14,188 nucleotides of DNA from an uncultured Azospirillum sp. GTDB taxonomy: Bacteria; Pseudomonadota; Alphaproteobacteria; Azospirillales; Azospirillaceae. The stretch is from contig NZ_CAMLJP010000142.1 of the NCBI RefSeq assembly GCF_946480385.1, positions 1 to 14,188 of the forward strand, given 5' to 3'. Every line of letters starts with the position of its first letter. Positions within the stretch are counted from its first letter, which is position 1. Made by a program: the position numbers and the translations under genes. The notes below the pieces were generated by a model. That model searched no databases. It saw only the letters and a list, made by a program, of their open reading frames with translations, and had not been told where the DNA came from. Shown one piece after another: positions 7,101 to 14,118 of this stretch.

Positions 7101-7707
7101 GCTGGGTGGCGAAAACGGCGGCGGCAACCCCGCCGACAAGGGGCTGGGCCTCGGCCTCGCCATCGTCGACCGTATCGCCCGGCTGCTCGGCCATCCCGTC
7201 AGCCTGCGCTCCACCGTCGGGCGCGGCACCGGCTTCGCGGTGGAGGTGCCGTTGGAACAGGCCCGCGCCACCCCGGTCGACCGCCCGGTCTCCACCCCCG
7301 CCGCCCTGTCCGCCGGGCTGCTGGTCCTGTGCATCGACAATGAGGAGCCGATCCTGGCGGGCTTGCGCGCCCTGCTTGGCCAATGGGGCTGCCGGGTGGC
7401 GACGGCGTCGAACGTCACCGGGGCGCTGGCGGCGCTGGCTCCCTTCGACGGGGCGCTTCCCGACGTGGTCTGCGTCGATTATCACGTCGGTGGCGGGCAG
7501 ACGGGGCTTGCGGTTCTGGAGCGGTTGCGGGAATTGTGGGACCGTCCGGTCAAGGGGCTGCTGCTGACCGCCGACCGTTCCGAAGCGGTGCGGGCCGAGG
7601 CGGAGCGTTGCGGCTGCGGTGTGCTCTACAAACCGGTGAAGCCGGCGTCGTTGCGCCGCTTCCTGAACGGGGCGGCACTGCAGACGGCGGCCGTGGCCGA
7701 ACGGTAA
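4111..7707 (+). CDS. Hybrid sensor histidine kinase with sodium/solute-symporter-like domain (CrbS/MxtR type)
   Basis: A 1198-aa inner-membrane hybrid kinase. Residues about 1-530 form a multi-pass SSS/PutP-like membrane domain (start VQSWLVLAVSAAYLG, with FAIAWWGDRR and a late YWPRANRVGALGG). A linker follows, then a PAS domain (about 662-777, NIGQGICVIDADHRIAAWNH to YTDVTERY) and a coiled coil. The HisKA domain carries phospho-acceptor His824 (AASHDLLQPLNAARLF). The ATPase has Asn946 (N box), DTGPGIP from Asp978 and GLGLGLAIVD from Gly1011. A C-terminal receiver has acceptor Asp1123 (CVDYHVG) and Lys1174 (LYKPVKP). The order matches CrbS/MxtR, which with CrbR/ErdR controls acetyl-CoA synthetase in Vibrio and Pseudomonas. 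I chose GTG 4111 because homologues begin just before this first membrane segment; upstream in-frame sequence is low-complexity. A response regulator follows 53 bp later. A 9-residue in-frame duplication lies at residues 578-595. Confidence 0.92.
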   Translation: MQSWLVLAVSAAYLGVLFAIAWWGDRRTAGGALLSASPRAAAILYALTLCIYNTSWSFYGSVGRASASGFDFLPIYLAPMILLLAARPVLTKTIAITKAQNVTSIADFIGARYGKSQAVAALVTLTALVGVLPYIALQLKAVAASFDVLTAPSLAAPAALPPPIWGDTAFAVALSMAVFTILFGVRHINASEHHRGLMLAIAFESLVKLTAFLAVAAFIVWGMFDGYTDLIARPAADPLLSPDFTDPTWWSNTAISIIAFLCLPQMYHVMTVENDSPRHLRAAAWMYPTYLLALSALMIPIAVAGLVTFGEGGINPDTFMITLPIAAGASGFSLLSFIGGLSAATGMVIVAAVSLSTMLCNDVVMPLLLSRPRFAARVGRRDMVGTLLLVRRLSVLGILLLAYVMHRLVDRDYPLTVIGLLSFVAVAQFGPAFFGGLYWPRANRVGALGGLSAGFLLWGYTLLVPSVGGIIPVSADFLEFGPWGIGWLRPQALFGVEGLDPISHASLWSLLANLIAFVAGSLLARPSAVERTQAVFYTTATADRDEDDTPQALAKLADLRALAIRFVGAERGNAAFDAYAARGGYLAYAARGGLLNSAGRKGEAGPADLDAVRFTETLIAGAIGAASARVVMAASLQGRSLSRGDAMAMLDEASEALRFNRKLLQATLENIGQGICVIDADHRIAAWNHRYLELLDLPADMVRVGVPFADLVRFNERRGEYSAHDMKALLTNRDTANQQWPYRYERRRPDGTVLEIVANPLPEGGYVSTYTDVTERYRAAEALREANESLEHRVRERTDALQQAKAEAEAANASKTRFLAAASHDLLQPLNAARLFVSALEESMRGPLPTPDQRSAECGMIDNAAASLRSTEMLLGGLLDISSLDAGNVRVQKRSFAIDELLGGLGVEFSALAQERGLTLKVVSCGAVVRSDPQLLRRVLQNFLSNAIRYTPKGRVLLGCRRRRDPINGDRLRIEVWDTGPGIPEAKRREVFEEFRRLGGENGGGNPADKGLGLGLAIVDRIARLLGHPVSLRSTVGRGTGFAVEVPLEQARATPVDRPVSTPAALSAGLLVLCIDNEEPILAGLRALLGQWGCRVATASNVTGALAALAPFDGALPDVVCVDYHVGGGQTGLAVLERLRELWDRPVKGLLLTADRSEAVRAEAERCGCGVLYKPVKPASLRRFLNGAALQTAAVAER
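5842..5895 (+). repeat. 27-bp in-frame tandem duplication inside the kinase gene
   Basis: Two 27-bp units (5842-5868 and 5869-5895) share their first 21 bases exactly and differ at three of the last six. They encode AYAARGGYL and AYAARGGLL in the linker between membrane and PAS domains. Each unit contains the small palindrome GCCGCCAGAGGCGGC. Replication slippage is the likely origin. Confidence 0.9.
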
Positions 7708-7760
7708 GGCCGGAACCGGACAAAAGCCGGGCGGCCGCAAATGGGGGGAGTGCGGAAGCC

Positions 7761-8441
7761 ATGGGCGAGGACAGCGTAGCGGGCGCGGCGGTAAAAGAGA
7801 CGACAATCGTCATCGGCGACGACCATCCGCTGGTCCAGGCCGCCTTGCGCGACGCACTGGGCAAGGCGATGCCGGAGGTGCGGGTGATCGAATGCCCGGA
7901 TCTCGACTCGGTGATGATCGCGGTGGGACGGCAACCGGACGACATCGACCTCGTCCTTCTCGACCTCAACATGCCCGGCACCAACGGCTTCGCCGGCCTG
8001 TTCTTGATGCTGGCCCACCACCCGACCGTGCCGGTCGCCATCCTGTCGGCCCTGCAGGATTCCGACACCATCCGCCGTGCGCTCGCCTATGGCGCGTCGG
8101 GCTACATCCCGAAATCCTTGTCGATGCCGGCGATGGCCGACGCCATCCGCGCCATCCTGTCGGGCGAGACCTGGGCGCCGCCGCTGTCCGCCACCTCGTC
8201 GGAGGCCGACGAGGCCGAGGCCGCCCGCCGCTTCGCCTCCCTCTCGCCGCAGCAGCTGCGCATCCTGACGATGATCGTCGACGGCAAGCTGAACAAGCAG
8301 ATCGCCGGCGAACTGAACGTGTCGGAGCAGACGGTGAAGGTCCACGTCTCCAGCATCCTGCGCAAACTGAACGTGGTCAGCCGCACCCAGGCCGCCGTCG
8401 TCGCCGGCCGGCTGGCGGTGGGTGGCGACGTTCTCAGATAG
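7761..8441 (+). CDS. NarL/LuxR-family response regulator (CrbR/ErdR type)
   Basis: A 226-aa cytoplasmic DNA-binding response regulator, the probable partner of the kinase 53 bp upstream. The receiver domain (about residues 15-135) has the acidic pair in VIGDDHP, phospho-acceptor Asp68 (VLLDLNMPG) and Lys118 (GYIPKSL). After a linker rich in Glu/Asp/Ala, the C-terminal HTH (about 160-220) shows the LuxR/GerE pattern: LSPQQLRILTMIVDGKLNKQ, IAGELNVSEQTVKVHVSSIL, RKLNVVSR. Length and layout match CrbR/ErdR, the NarL-type regulators that activate acs in response to acetate-linked signals. The target here is inferred, since no acs gene is in the window. The ATG at 7761 is preceded by GGGGGGAG (10-nt spacing) and GGAAG. 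The stop is 3 bp from the convergent stop of the LysE-type gene, with no terminator between. Confidence 0.92.
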   Translation: MGEDSVAGAAVKETTIVIGDDHPLVQAALRDALGKAMPEVRVIECPDLDSVMIAVGRQPDDIDLVLLDLNMPGTNGFAGLFLMLAHHPTVPVAILSALQDSDTIRRALAYGASGYIPKSLSMPAMADAIRAILSGETWAPPLSATSSEADEAEAARRFASLSPQQLRILTMIVDGKLNKQIAGELNVSEQTVKVHVSSILRKLNVVSRTQAAVVAGRLAVGGDVLR

Positions 8442-8444
8442 TCC

Positions 8445-9089
8445 CTACAGCCGCTGAACGGCGGCGAGCCGCAGGCCGAAACCGATCAGCAGGGCGGCGA
8501 AGCTCCAGCGCTGCACCGCCTCCACGATCCGGTGGCGGGCGACCAGTCCGGCAAGCGCCGCACCGGCCAGGGCATAGAAGCCGTCGAAGGCCATCCCGAC
8601 GCCGACCAGGATCGCCCCCAGCAGGGCGAACTGCCCCGCGACTCCGCCGGCGTCGGTCTGGATGAACTGCGGCAGCAGGACCGAGCAGAACAGCAAAGCC
8701 TTCGGATTCAGCAGGTTGGTCAGCAGGCCGCGCAGGATGTCGGCAAGGTAGGACGCAGCGCCCCCCTCCCCCTGCAGCCCCGCCGCACCACCCGCGGCAG
8801 CGGGGCTGAGTGGCGGCATGCGCAGAACACCGATGCCCAGCCACACCAGATAGGCGGCTCCGGCGATGCGGACGAGGTCGAAGACGGCGGGCGCGGTTTG
8901 CAGCAACGCCGCCAGCCCCAGACCGGCCAGCGCCACATGGGCCGCCCGCGCCATCGCCAGCCCCAGCGCCGTCGCCAGAGCATGCCGCCGCCCCCGCCGC
9001 GCCCCCGTCTGCAACAGCAAGAGCATGTCGGCTCCCGGCACCAGATAGGCCACCGCCAGCGCGCCGATGAAGATCGAAAGTCCCGGCAT
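8445..9089 (-). CDS. LysE/RhtB-family amino-acid exporter
   Basis: A 214-aa inner-membrane translocator of the LysE/RhtB family, which exports amino acids such as lysine, threonine or homoserine lactone by proton antiport; the substrate here is unknown. It has about six hydrophobic segments and the family signatures: GALAVAYLVPGADMLLLLQT near the N-terminus (PGAD where most members have PGPD/PGPN), then LVRIAGAAYLVWLGIGVLR, and GLLTNLLNPKALLFCSVLLP with the conserved NPK. Length is typical (about 205-215 aa). The ATG at 9089 follows a strong GGGAGG Shine-Dalgarno. The frame is open upstream, but that part lies opposite the Lrp gene. The gene is divergent from an Lrp/AsnC regulator 141 bp away, a common pairing in which the regulator controls the exporter. 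It converges with the response-regulator gene. Confidence 0.93.
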   Translation of the reverse strand: MPGLSIFIGALAVAYLVPGADMLLLLQTGARRGRRHALATALGLAMARAAHVALAGLGLAALLQTAPAVFDLVRIAGAAYLVWLGIGVLRMPPLSPAAAGGAAGLQGEGGAASYLADILRGLLTNLLNPKALLFCSVLLPQFIQTDAGGVAGQFALLGAILVGVGMAFDGFYALAGAALAGLVARHRIVEAVQRWSFAALLIGFGLRLAAVQRL

Positions 9090-9230
9090 ATCCGCCTCCC
9101 TCGCCCGAAATCGATGAGCGACTTTAGCGCCGGGAACGCTGGCAGGTCCTTGCGAGTTGCGCTGCCGACGGGCAATCTCCTGGTGGATCATGCCAAGAGA
9201 CTGGCCCTCAGCATCAAGGTTATACCAATC
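9090..9230. promoter_or_regulatory. Divergent promoter region, exporter / Lrp regulator
   Basis: 141 bp separate the two divergent starts. A -10-like TATACC (9221-9226) sits just before the Lrp ATG, which would make that transcript nearly leaderless. A GGCAG/CTGCC dyad with a wide spacer lies near 9143-9169. Lrp-family proteins commonly bind such shared regions; no clear consensus site is visible. Confidence 0.4.
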
Positions 9231-9731
9231 ATGAAATTCGACGCCATCGACCGCCGCATCCTGGCGGCTTTGCAGCGCGACGCCCGGCTGACCAATGTCG
9301 AATTGGCCGAGGAGGTCGGGCTGTCGCCCTCCCCCTGCCTGCGCCGGGTTCGCCTGCTGGAGGAGGCCGGCGTCATCGCCGGCTACCACGCCTCGCTCGA
9401 CCGCAAGGCCGTCGGCCTCGGCCTGACGGTGTTCGTCGGCATCAAGGTGGAGCGCCACCACGACCGAGAGGCGACCGCCTTCCGCGAGGCGGTGAAGGCG
9501 CTGCCGGAGGTGGTGTCCTGCCATCTGGTCTCGGGGGAGTCCGACTTCCTGCTTCAGGTCGTCGTTCCCGAACTGGCCGGATACGAGAAATTCCTGCTGG
9601 GAACCCTGCTGAAGCTGCCGGGCGTCGCCGACATCCGGAGCAACTTCGCCATCCAGACGGTCAAAGCCGGCGGCGCCTTGCCGCTCGACCATCTGCCGGC
9701 GCACCCTCCGCCGCCCAACGGTAAGCCCTAA
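9231..9731 (+). CDS. Lrp/AsnC-family transcriptional regulator
   Basis: A 166-aa feast/famine regulator. The N-terminal winged HTH (residues about 1-60) reads MKFDAIDRRILAALQRDARL, then TNVELAEEVGLSPSPCLRRV, RLLEEAGVIAGYHASLD, the canonical Lrp pattern. The C-terminal ligand-binding RAM domain (about 65-145) includes LTVFVGIKVERH, VVSCHLVSGESDFLLQVVVP and LPGVADIRSNFAIQTVK, where amino-acid effectors bind between dimers. A Pro-rich tail (HLPAHPPPPNGKP) is slightly longer than usual. The ATG at 9231 starts at the normal family position; AAGG 11 nt upstream is a mediocre ribosome site. It lies divergent from a LysE-type exporter and most likely controls it in response to an amino acid. The effector cannot be read from the sequence. 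Confidence 0.93.
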   Translation: MKFDAIDRRILAALQRDARLTNVELAEEVGLSPSPCLRRVRLLEEAGVIAGYHASLDRKAVGLGLTVFVGIKVERHHDREATAFREAVKALPEVVSCHLVSGESDFLLQVVVPELAGYEKFLLGTLLKLPGVADIRSNFAIQTVKAGGALPLDHLPAHPPPPNGKP

Positions 9732-9845
9732 CACAGATTGTCAGTTCCGTTCACCATACGTACCCAAACACTGGCCCCCACTGCCGCGTCTTGCTACTGT
9801 CGGCCTTTCCGACCGCCGGACCGAGAAAGCCACGGGTCAGCCACG

Positions 9846-11021
9846 ATGACCACCGCCGTGCACAGCGTCTGCCGCGACTGCGCCGCCGCCCTGCCGGGCG
9901 AAGTCACGCGCTGCCCGAAATGCGGCAGCCGGCGGCTGTTCCGCCATGCGGAGCTGCACAGCCTGTCCATCGGCCACATCGACTGCGACAGCTTCTATGC
10001 CACCGTGGAGAAGCGCGACCGGCCGGAGCTGGCCAGCCGGCCGGTGATCGTCGGCGGCGACGACCATCGCGGGGTGGTCGCCGCCTGCTGCTATGTCGCG
10101 CGCATGTCCGGCGTGCGCTCCGCCATGACGATCCGGGAGGCGCTGGACCGCTGCCCCGACGCCACCATCATCCGCCCCAACATCGCCAAATACAAAGAGG
10201 TCGGCCACCAGGCCCGCGCGATCATGGAGGCCTTCACCCCCCTGGTCGAGCCGATCAGCATCGACGAGGCCTATCTCGACCTGACCGGCGTCGAGGACCG
10301 CCTCAGCATCAGCCCGGCCCAGGCGCTGGTGGAGATCGTCCGCCGCTTCGAGCGGGAGCTGCGCATCACCGCCTCCATCGGCCTCAGCTACAACAAGCTG
10401 CTGGCGAAGATCGCGTCCGACCTCGACAAGCCGCGCGGCTTCTCCGCGCTCGGCCGGGCGGAGGCGGCGGCCTTCCTGGCGCCCAAGCGCGTCACCATCC
10501 TGTGGGGCGTCGGCCCGGCGCTGGAACGCAAGCTGTTCGCCGACGGCATCACCCGCGTCGGCGACCTGCAGGACAAGGACGAGCATTGGCTGGTCAAGCG
10601 CTACGGCGCCATGGGCCGCGTCCTCTACAGCTACGCCCGCGGCGAGGATTCCCGCCGGGTCCATCCGGAGTCGCCGAGCAAGAGCATCTCGTCGGAGGAG
10701 ACCTTCGACTGGGACGTCACCACCCTGCCCGCCCTGGCGCAGGAGCTGCGCCCGCTGGCCGACAAGGTCGCCCGCCGGCTGGAGCGTGAAGGGCTCCTCG
10801 GCCGCAGCGTGGTGCTGAAGCTGAAGACCAAGGACTTCCAGCAGCTGACCCGCTCCCGCCGGGTGGAACCGACCCGCTCGGCGGACGCGATCCTGGCCGC
10901 CGGCATCGCCCTGCTGGAGCGCGAGGTCGACGGCCGCGCCTTCCGCCTGATCGGCATCGGCTGCACCGACCTGACCCACCCGGAAACCGCCCCCGACCCG
11001 GAACTGGACCTGTTCGGGTGA
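9846..11021 (+). CDS. dinB: DNA polymerase IV (Y-family, DinB) with N-terminal zinc ribbon
   Basis: A 391-aa error-prone translesion polymerase. Residues about 1-40 hold a zinc-ribbon-like module with two CxxC pairs (CRDCAA and CPKCGS), an extension known in alphaproteobacterial DinB proteins but absent from E. coli Pol IV. The Y-family core follows: HIDCDSFYATVEKRD with catalytic Asp46, SYNKLLAKIASDLDKPRGF, and SIDEAYLDL with Asp140 and Glu141, so all three metal ligands are present. A helix-hairpin-helix region (LWGVGPALERKLFADGITRV) and a little-finger domain come next. The C-terminus ELDLFG resembles the beta-clamp motif QL(S/D)LF with Glu for Gln. I chose ATG 9846 because it begins directly before the zinc ribbon; the frame is open to a TTG at 9738 but that segment lacks family similarity. 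The Shine-Dalgarno is weak. No LexA box of the alphaproteobacterial GTTC-N7-GTTC form is visible upstream. Confidence 0.95.
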   Translation: MTTAVHSVCRDCAAALPGEVTRCPKCGSRRLFRHAELHSLSIGHIDCDSFYATVEKRDRPELASRPVIVGGDDHRGVVAACCYVARMSGVRSAMTIREALDRCPDATIIRPNIAKYKEVGHQARAIMEAFTPLVEPISIDEAYLDLTGVEDRLSISPAQALVEIVRRFERELRITASIGLSYNKLLAKIASDLDKPRGFSALGRAEAAAFLAPKRVTILWGVGPALERKLFADGITRVGDLQDKDEHWLVKRYGAMGRVLYSYARGEDSRRVHPESPSKSISSEETFDWDVTTLPALAQELRPLADKVARRLEREGLLGRSVVLKLKTKDFQQLTRSRRVEPTRSADAILAAGIALLEREVDGRAFRLIGIGCTDLTHPETAPDPELDLFG

Positions 11022-11077
11022 AGGGCGACCCTACAACCAACATCGCGACGCAAAGACGTGAACGAGGAGCAGGCAGG

Positions 11078-11542
11078 ATGCAGAACGCGGACTGGTTCCG
11101 GGACACTTTGGAGTTCGCCAAGACCCTCCATCACGGCCAGGTCGACAAGGCCGGCGCTCCCTATTGGATGCATCTGGAACGGGTTGCCCGCCGTCTGATG
11201 GAGCGGTTCCCGGACGCCACAAAGGCCCAGATTCAGGCTGCCTTGCTCCATGACGCGATAGAGGATGCCGGCGTGACCGCGGATGATCTCCGTGACGCGG
11301 GCATCGAGGAGGAAGCCATCGCCGCCATCCGACTGGTCAGCCGGAACCTCGATCCCGACGGAAGTTATCTCGACTGGATCGGACGGATCGCCGCAAGCGG
11401 CAACGTCACGGCGATCCGTGTCAAGCTGGCCGACAATCTGGACAACAGCGATCCTGCCCGTGTCGCCGCCCTCGCCGCAGGGCCTCGGATGGTTGCCGAG
11501 AAATACGCACCGGCGAGGGCAATCCTGGAGCGGGCGCTCTAA
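11078..11542 (+). CDS. Stand-alone HD-domain (p)ppGpp hydrolase-like protein (SpoT/MESH1-like)
   Basis: A 154-aa cytoplasmic protein matching only the HD hydrolase domain of RelA/SpoT, like MESH1 and other small alarmone hydrolases, which remove the 3'-pyrophosphate of (p)ppGpp. Metal-site motifs are intact: His32 (PYWMHLERVA), His58-Asp59 with Glu62-Asp63 (ALLHDAIEDAGVT), and Asp119/Asn123 (VKLADNLDN). The substrate-contacting Arg-Lys of MESH1 reads Asp23-Lys24 here (GQVDKAGAPY), so substrate specificity is less certain. No synthetase, TGS or ACT domain follows. The ATG at 11078 has GAGGAG at 8-nt spacing. A GTG overlapping the dinB stop would extend it by 20 residues but lacks support. It lies 56 bp after dinB on the same strand, so co-transcription is plausible. 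It converges with the next gene across 13 bp. Confidence 0.85.
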   Translation: MQNADWFRDTLEFAKTLHHGQVDKAGAPYWMHLERVARRLMERFPDATKAQIQAALLHDAIEDAGVTADDLRDAGIEEEAIAAIRLVSRNLDPDGSYLDWIGRIAASGNVTAIRVKLADNLDNSDPARVAALAAGPRMVAEKYAPARAILERAL

Positions 11543-11555
11543 ACAGCCCCCGGTT

Positions 11556-12035
11556 TCAGTCGGCGGACTCCTCCAGCGCCGGCAGGCTGCCCGGCCGCAC
11601 CACGCTGCGGATGGCGAAGCTTGACTGGATGCGCACCACGCCGGGCAGGCGCGACAGCGAGTCCTTGTAGATGCGGTCGTAATCGGCCGGGTCCTGCGCC
11701 ACCACCCGCAGCAGATAGTCGGAACTGCCGGACAGCAGATAGCATTCCCGCACCTCCGGACAGCGGCGGACGGCGGCGTCGAAGCGGCGCAAGTAGTCGT
11801 CGGTCTGCCGTTCCAGCGTGATCTGGACGATGACCGTCACCGACCGCTCCTCGTCCGCCGTCTCGATGATGGCGGTATAGCCGCGGATCACACCGGAATG
11901 CTCCAGCATGTGCAGGCGGCGCAGGCAGGCCGATGGCGACAGCCCGACCTCCACCGCCAGCTTGGCGTTGCTCATCCGGCCGTCCTTGCGGAGAAGGCGC
12001 AGGATCTTGTGGTCCAGGGCGTCCAGGGCGTGCAT
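11556..12035 (-). CDS. Lrp/AsnC-family regulator, divergent from alanine dehydrogenase (AldR-like)
   Basis: A 159-aa feast/famine regulator. The N-terminal HTH reads ALDALDHKILRLLRKDGRMS, NAKLAVEVGLSPSACLRRLH, MLEHSGVIRGYTAII. The C-terminal RAM domain includes VTVIVQITLERQ, VRECYLLSGSSDYLLRVVAQ and LPGVVRIQSSFAIRSVV, all typical. The divergent position 209 bp from alanine dehydrogenase matches the aldR-ald arrangement known in actinobacteria and alphaproteobacteria, where the regulator activates ald when alanine is present. This specific role is inferred from context. The ATG at 12035 gives the normal family start, but no good Shine-Dalgarno precedes it. It is a clear paralogue of the regulator at 9231-9731, with a different C-terminal tail. 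Confidence 0.93.
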   Translation of the reverse strand: MHALDALDHKILRLLRKDGRMSNAKLAVEVGLSPSACLRRLHMLEHSGVIRGYTAIIETADEERSVTVIVQITLERQTDDYLRRFDAAVRRCPEVRECYLLSGSSDYLLRVVAQDPADYDRIYKDSLSRLPGVVRIQSSFAIRSVVRPGSLPALEESAD

Positions 12036-12109
12036 GCAACTTTATTCGAAGACGTGGCGGATCGTGCGAAAGCTCCACCACACTATGGGGGATTCATGCA
12101 AGGCTTTGC

Positions 12110-12140
12110 AGAGATTCTCTCCGTCCGCCGGCCGTATAGT
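12110..12140 (+). promoter_or_regulatory. Candidate ald promoter with a dyad over the -35 region
   Basis: TATAGT (12135-12140) is a good -10 match, but no recognisable -35 lies at the right distance. That place is instead covered by the perfect dyad AGAGA-T-TCTCT (12110-12120), a plausible Lrp-family operator. The layout fits an activator-dependent promoter. Transcription would start near 12147, giving a leader of about 98 nt. Confidence 0.4.
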
Positions 12141-12177
12141 GACTTTACTGAGACAATCAGCCAGACCGATGGTTTCC

Positions 12178-12188
12178 CTGGTTACCAG
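12178..12188. promoter_or_regulatory. Perfect 11-bp dyad in the ald leader
   Basis: CTGGT-T-ACCAG is a perfect inverted repeat centred on a single T, the same 5+1+5 geometry as the dyad at 12110-12120 but of different sequence, 68 bp away centre to centre. It lies between the candidate promoter and the ald ribosome site. It could be a second regulator contact or coincidence. Confidence 0.3.
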
Positions 12189-12244
12189 ATCGGGGATACT
12201 GGATCGGACCGGCTGAGCAGTCGTTCGGATCGGGGAGTTCTCGC

Positions 12245-13366
<1,122 letters not shown>

Positions 13367-13392
13367 TGATGTGAACAACCATCGACAAGAAA

Positions 13393-13476
13393 CAGAAGGA
13401 AATTTCTGGAAAATACGGTATCGGAAAATTTCCGCCGTATTTTCCGGCACGGTCCAGAATGTTTGTTGTTTTTTTT
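13393..13476. repeat. Nested AT-rich inverted repeats and T8 run after ald (possible terminator)
   Basis: Three dyads overlap: CAGAA/TTCTG (13393-13408); an 11-bp outer stem GGAAAATACGG (13408-13418) with CCGTATTTTCC (13435-13445); and inside its loop CGGAAAATTTCCG (13422-13434). A T8 run follows at 13469-13476, too far from the stem for a textbook terminator. The AT-rich makeup contrasts with the surrounding high-GC DNA. It may end ald transcription or be a protein-binding or transferred element. Confidence 0.5.
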
Positions 13477-13556
13477 AGCCTTCGGAAAGAGAGTGTTGCG
13501 CCTACTGATCAAGTTGCATTACCTGTCTGTGTCAAGAAAACCGACAGCATACGCAA

Positions 13557-13844
13557 CCGGCACCTAAGTGCCGGGGCTGAAGACAAAGAACAGTTTTGAA
13601 CAGGGTAAGGCGCGGCGCCTTTCGCCGACTGGTCCGGATCGGGCGGTCATTCCGTCCGATCTGAGCCGTGATTCACAAACAGGATGTCCGGCAGCGATGC
13701 CGGTGGGGACGCCACGGCCACAGGCCGTGCCGCGCAAGTGGGAGCTGTTGGCTATGGTCGAACGACGGAACGCCGCTCGGGTGCAGAACCGCACCCCCGC
13801 GCTGTCGTCGCATATCCGGACGACGGAAGGCCCGACCGCGGGCC
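13557..13844. repeat. Series of six short perfect hairpins in the gene-free region before livH
   Basis: Perfect dyads lie at 13557-13574 (CCGGCAC, loop CTAA), 13607-13621 (AAGGCGC-G-GCGCCTT), 13688-13703 (CCGGCA, loop GCGA), 13713-13729 (CACGGCC, loop ACA), 13804-13824 (GTCGTC, 9-nt loop) and 13829-13844 (GGCCCG, loop ACCG). Short frames here encode Arg/Pro/Gly-rich products without domains, so I call no gene. A structured untranslated RNA is possible; some dyads are expected by chance in GC-rich DNA. Confidence 0.4.
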
Positions 13845-13903
13845 GCCGGACGATTCCGACCCGCTACATGCCGTCCCGCGGCGGTCCCCGATAAAGAATT
13901 CGC

Positions 13904-13942
13904 CCGAAGCCCCGCCGGATCCCGCATCCGGCGGGGCTTCGG
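13904..13942. repeat. 17-bp perfect hairpin upstream of livH
   Basis: CCGAAGCCCCGCCGGAT (13904-13920) pairs perfectly with 13926-13942 around a 5-nt loop CCCGC. No U-tract follows on the plus strand; on the minus strand a weak TTCTTTAT lies a few bases past the stem. It is the strongest secondary structure in the window. It could terminate upstream transcription, act as an attenuator, or be a DNA site. Confidence 0.6.
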
Positions 13943-14079
13943 CAGGAACCGGGTGCGGCGGCGGGGTTCCAAGCGTCCCCTGCCTCGGTCCTGGATGTTC
14001 TCCCCCGTTCATCCGGATCGGAACTCCGCTGCCGCACACGGCTTAATTCAAGTTTCAAGCACCAAGTCTCGCGTGCCTG

Positions 14080-14085
14080 TCTAAT
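14080..14085 (+). promoter_or_regulatory. Possible -10 element for livH
   Basis: TCTAAT matches the sigma-70 -10 consensus at five of six positions and would start transcription near 14092, about 27 nt before the livH ATG. No good -35 is present at 16-18 bp spacing, so this is tentative. If correct, the hairpins upstream are not part of the livH leader. Confidence 0.25.
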
Positions 14086-14118
14086 CGGTGTCCTGGGAGA
14101 GTGGGAGAAGCCTGTCTG

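Noticed and set aside
3994..7806. Very long minus-strand open frame (about 1270 codons) opposite the hybrid kinase
   Set aside because: The product is His/Gln/Arg-rich low complexity, the usual antisense shadow of a high-GC gene. The plus-strand kinase has complete domains.
9741..9752. GTTCCGTTC upstream of dinB as a LexA box
   Set aside because: The half-sites are one base apart rather than seven. No other LexA-like site was found before dinB.
13744..13776. GGTCGAACGACGG as a tRNA T-arm
   Set aside because: No acceptor, D or anticodon arm at the right distances; not a tRNA.
13568..14046. Short plus-strand frames downstream of ald
   Set aside because: Products are Arg/Pro/Gly-rich without domains, and the region is dominated by hairpins. 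Not supported as genes.
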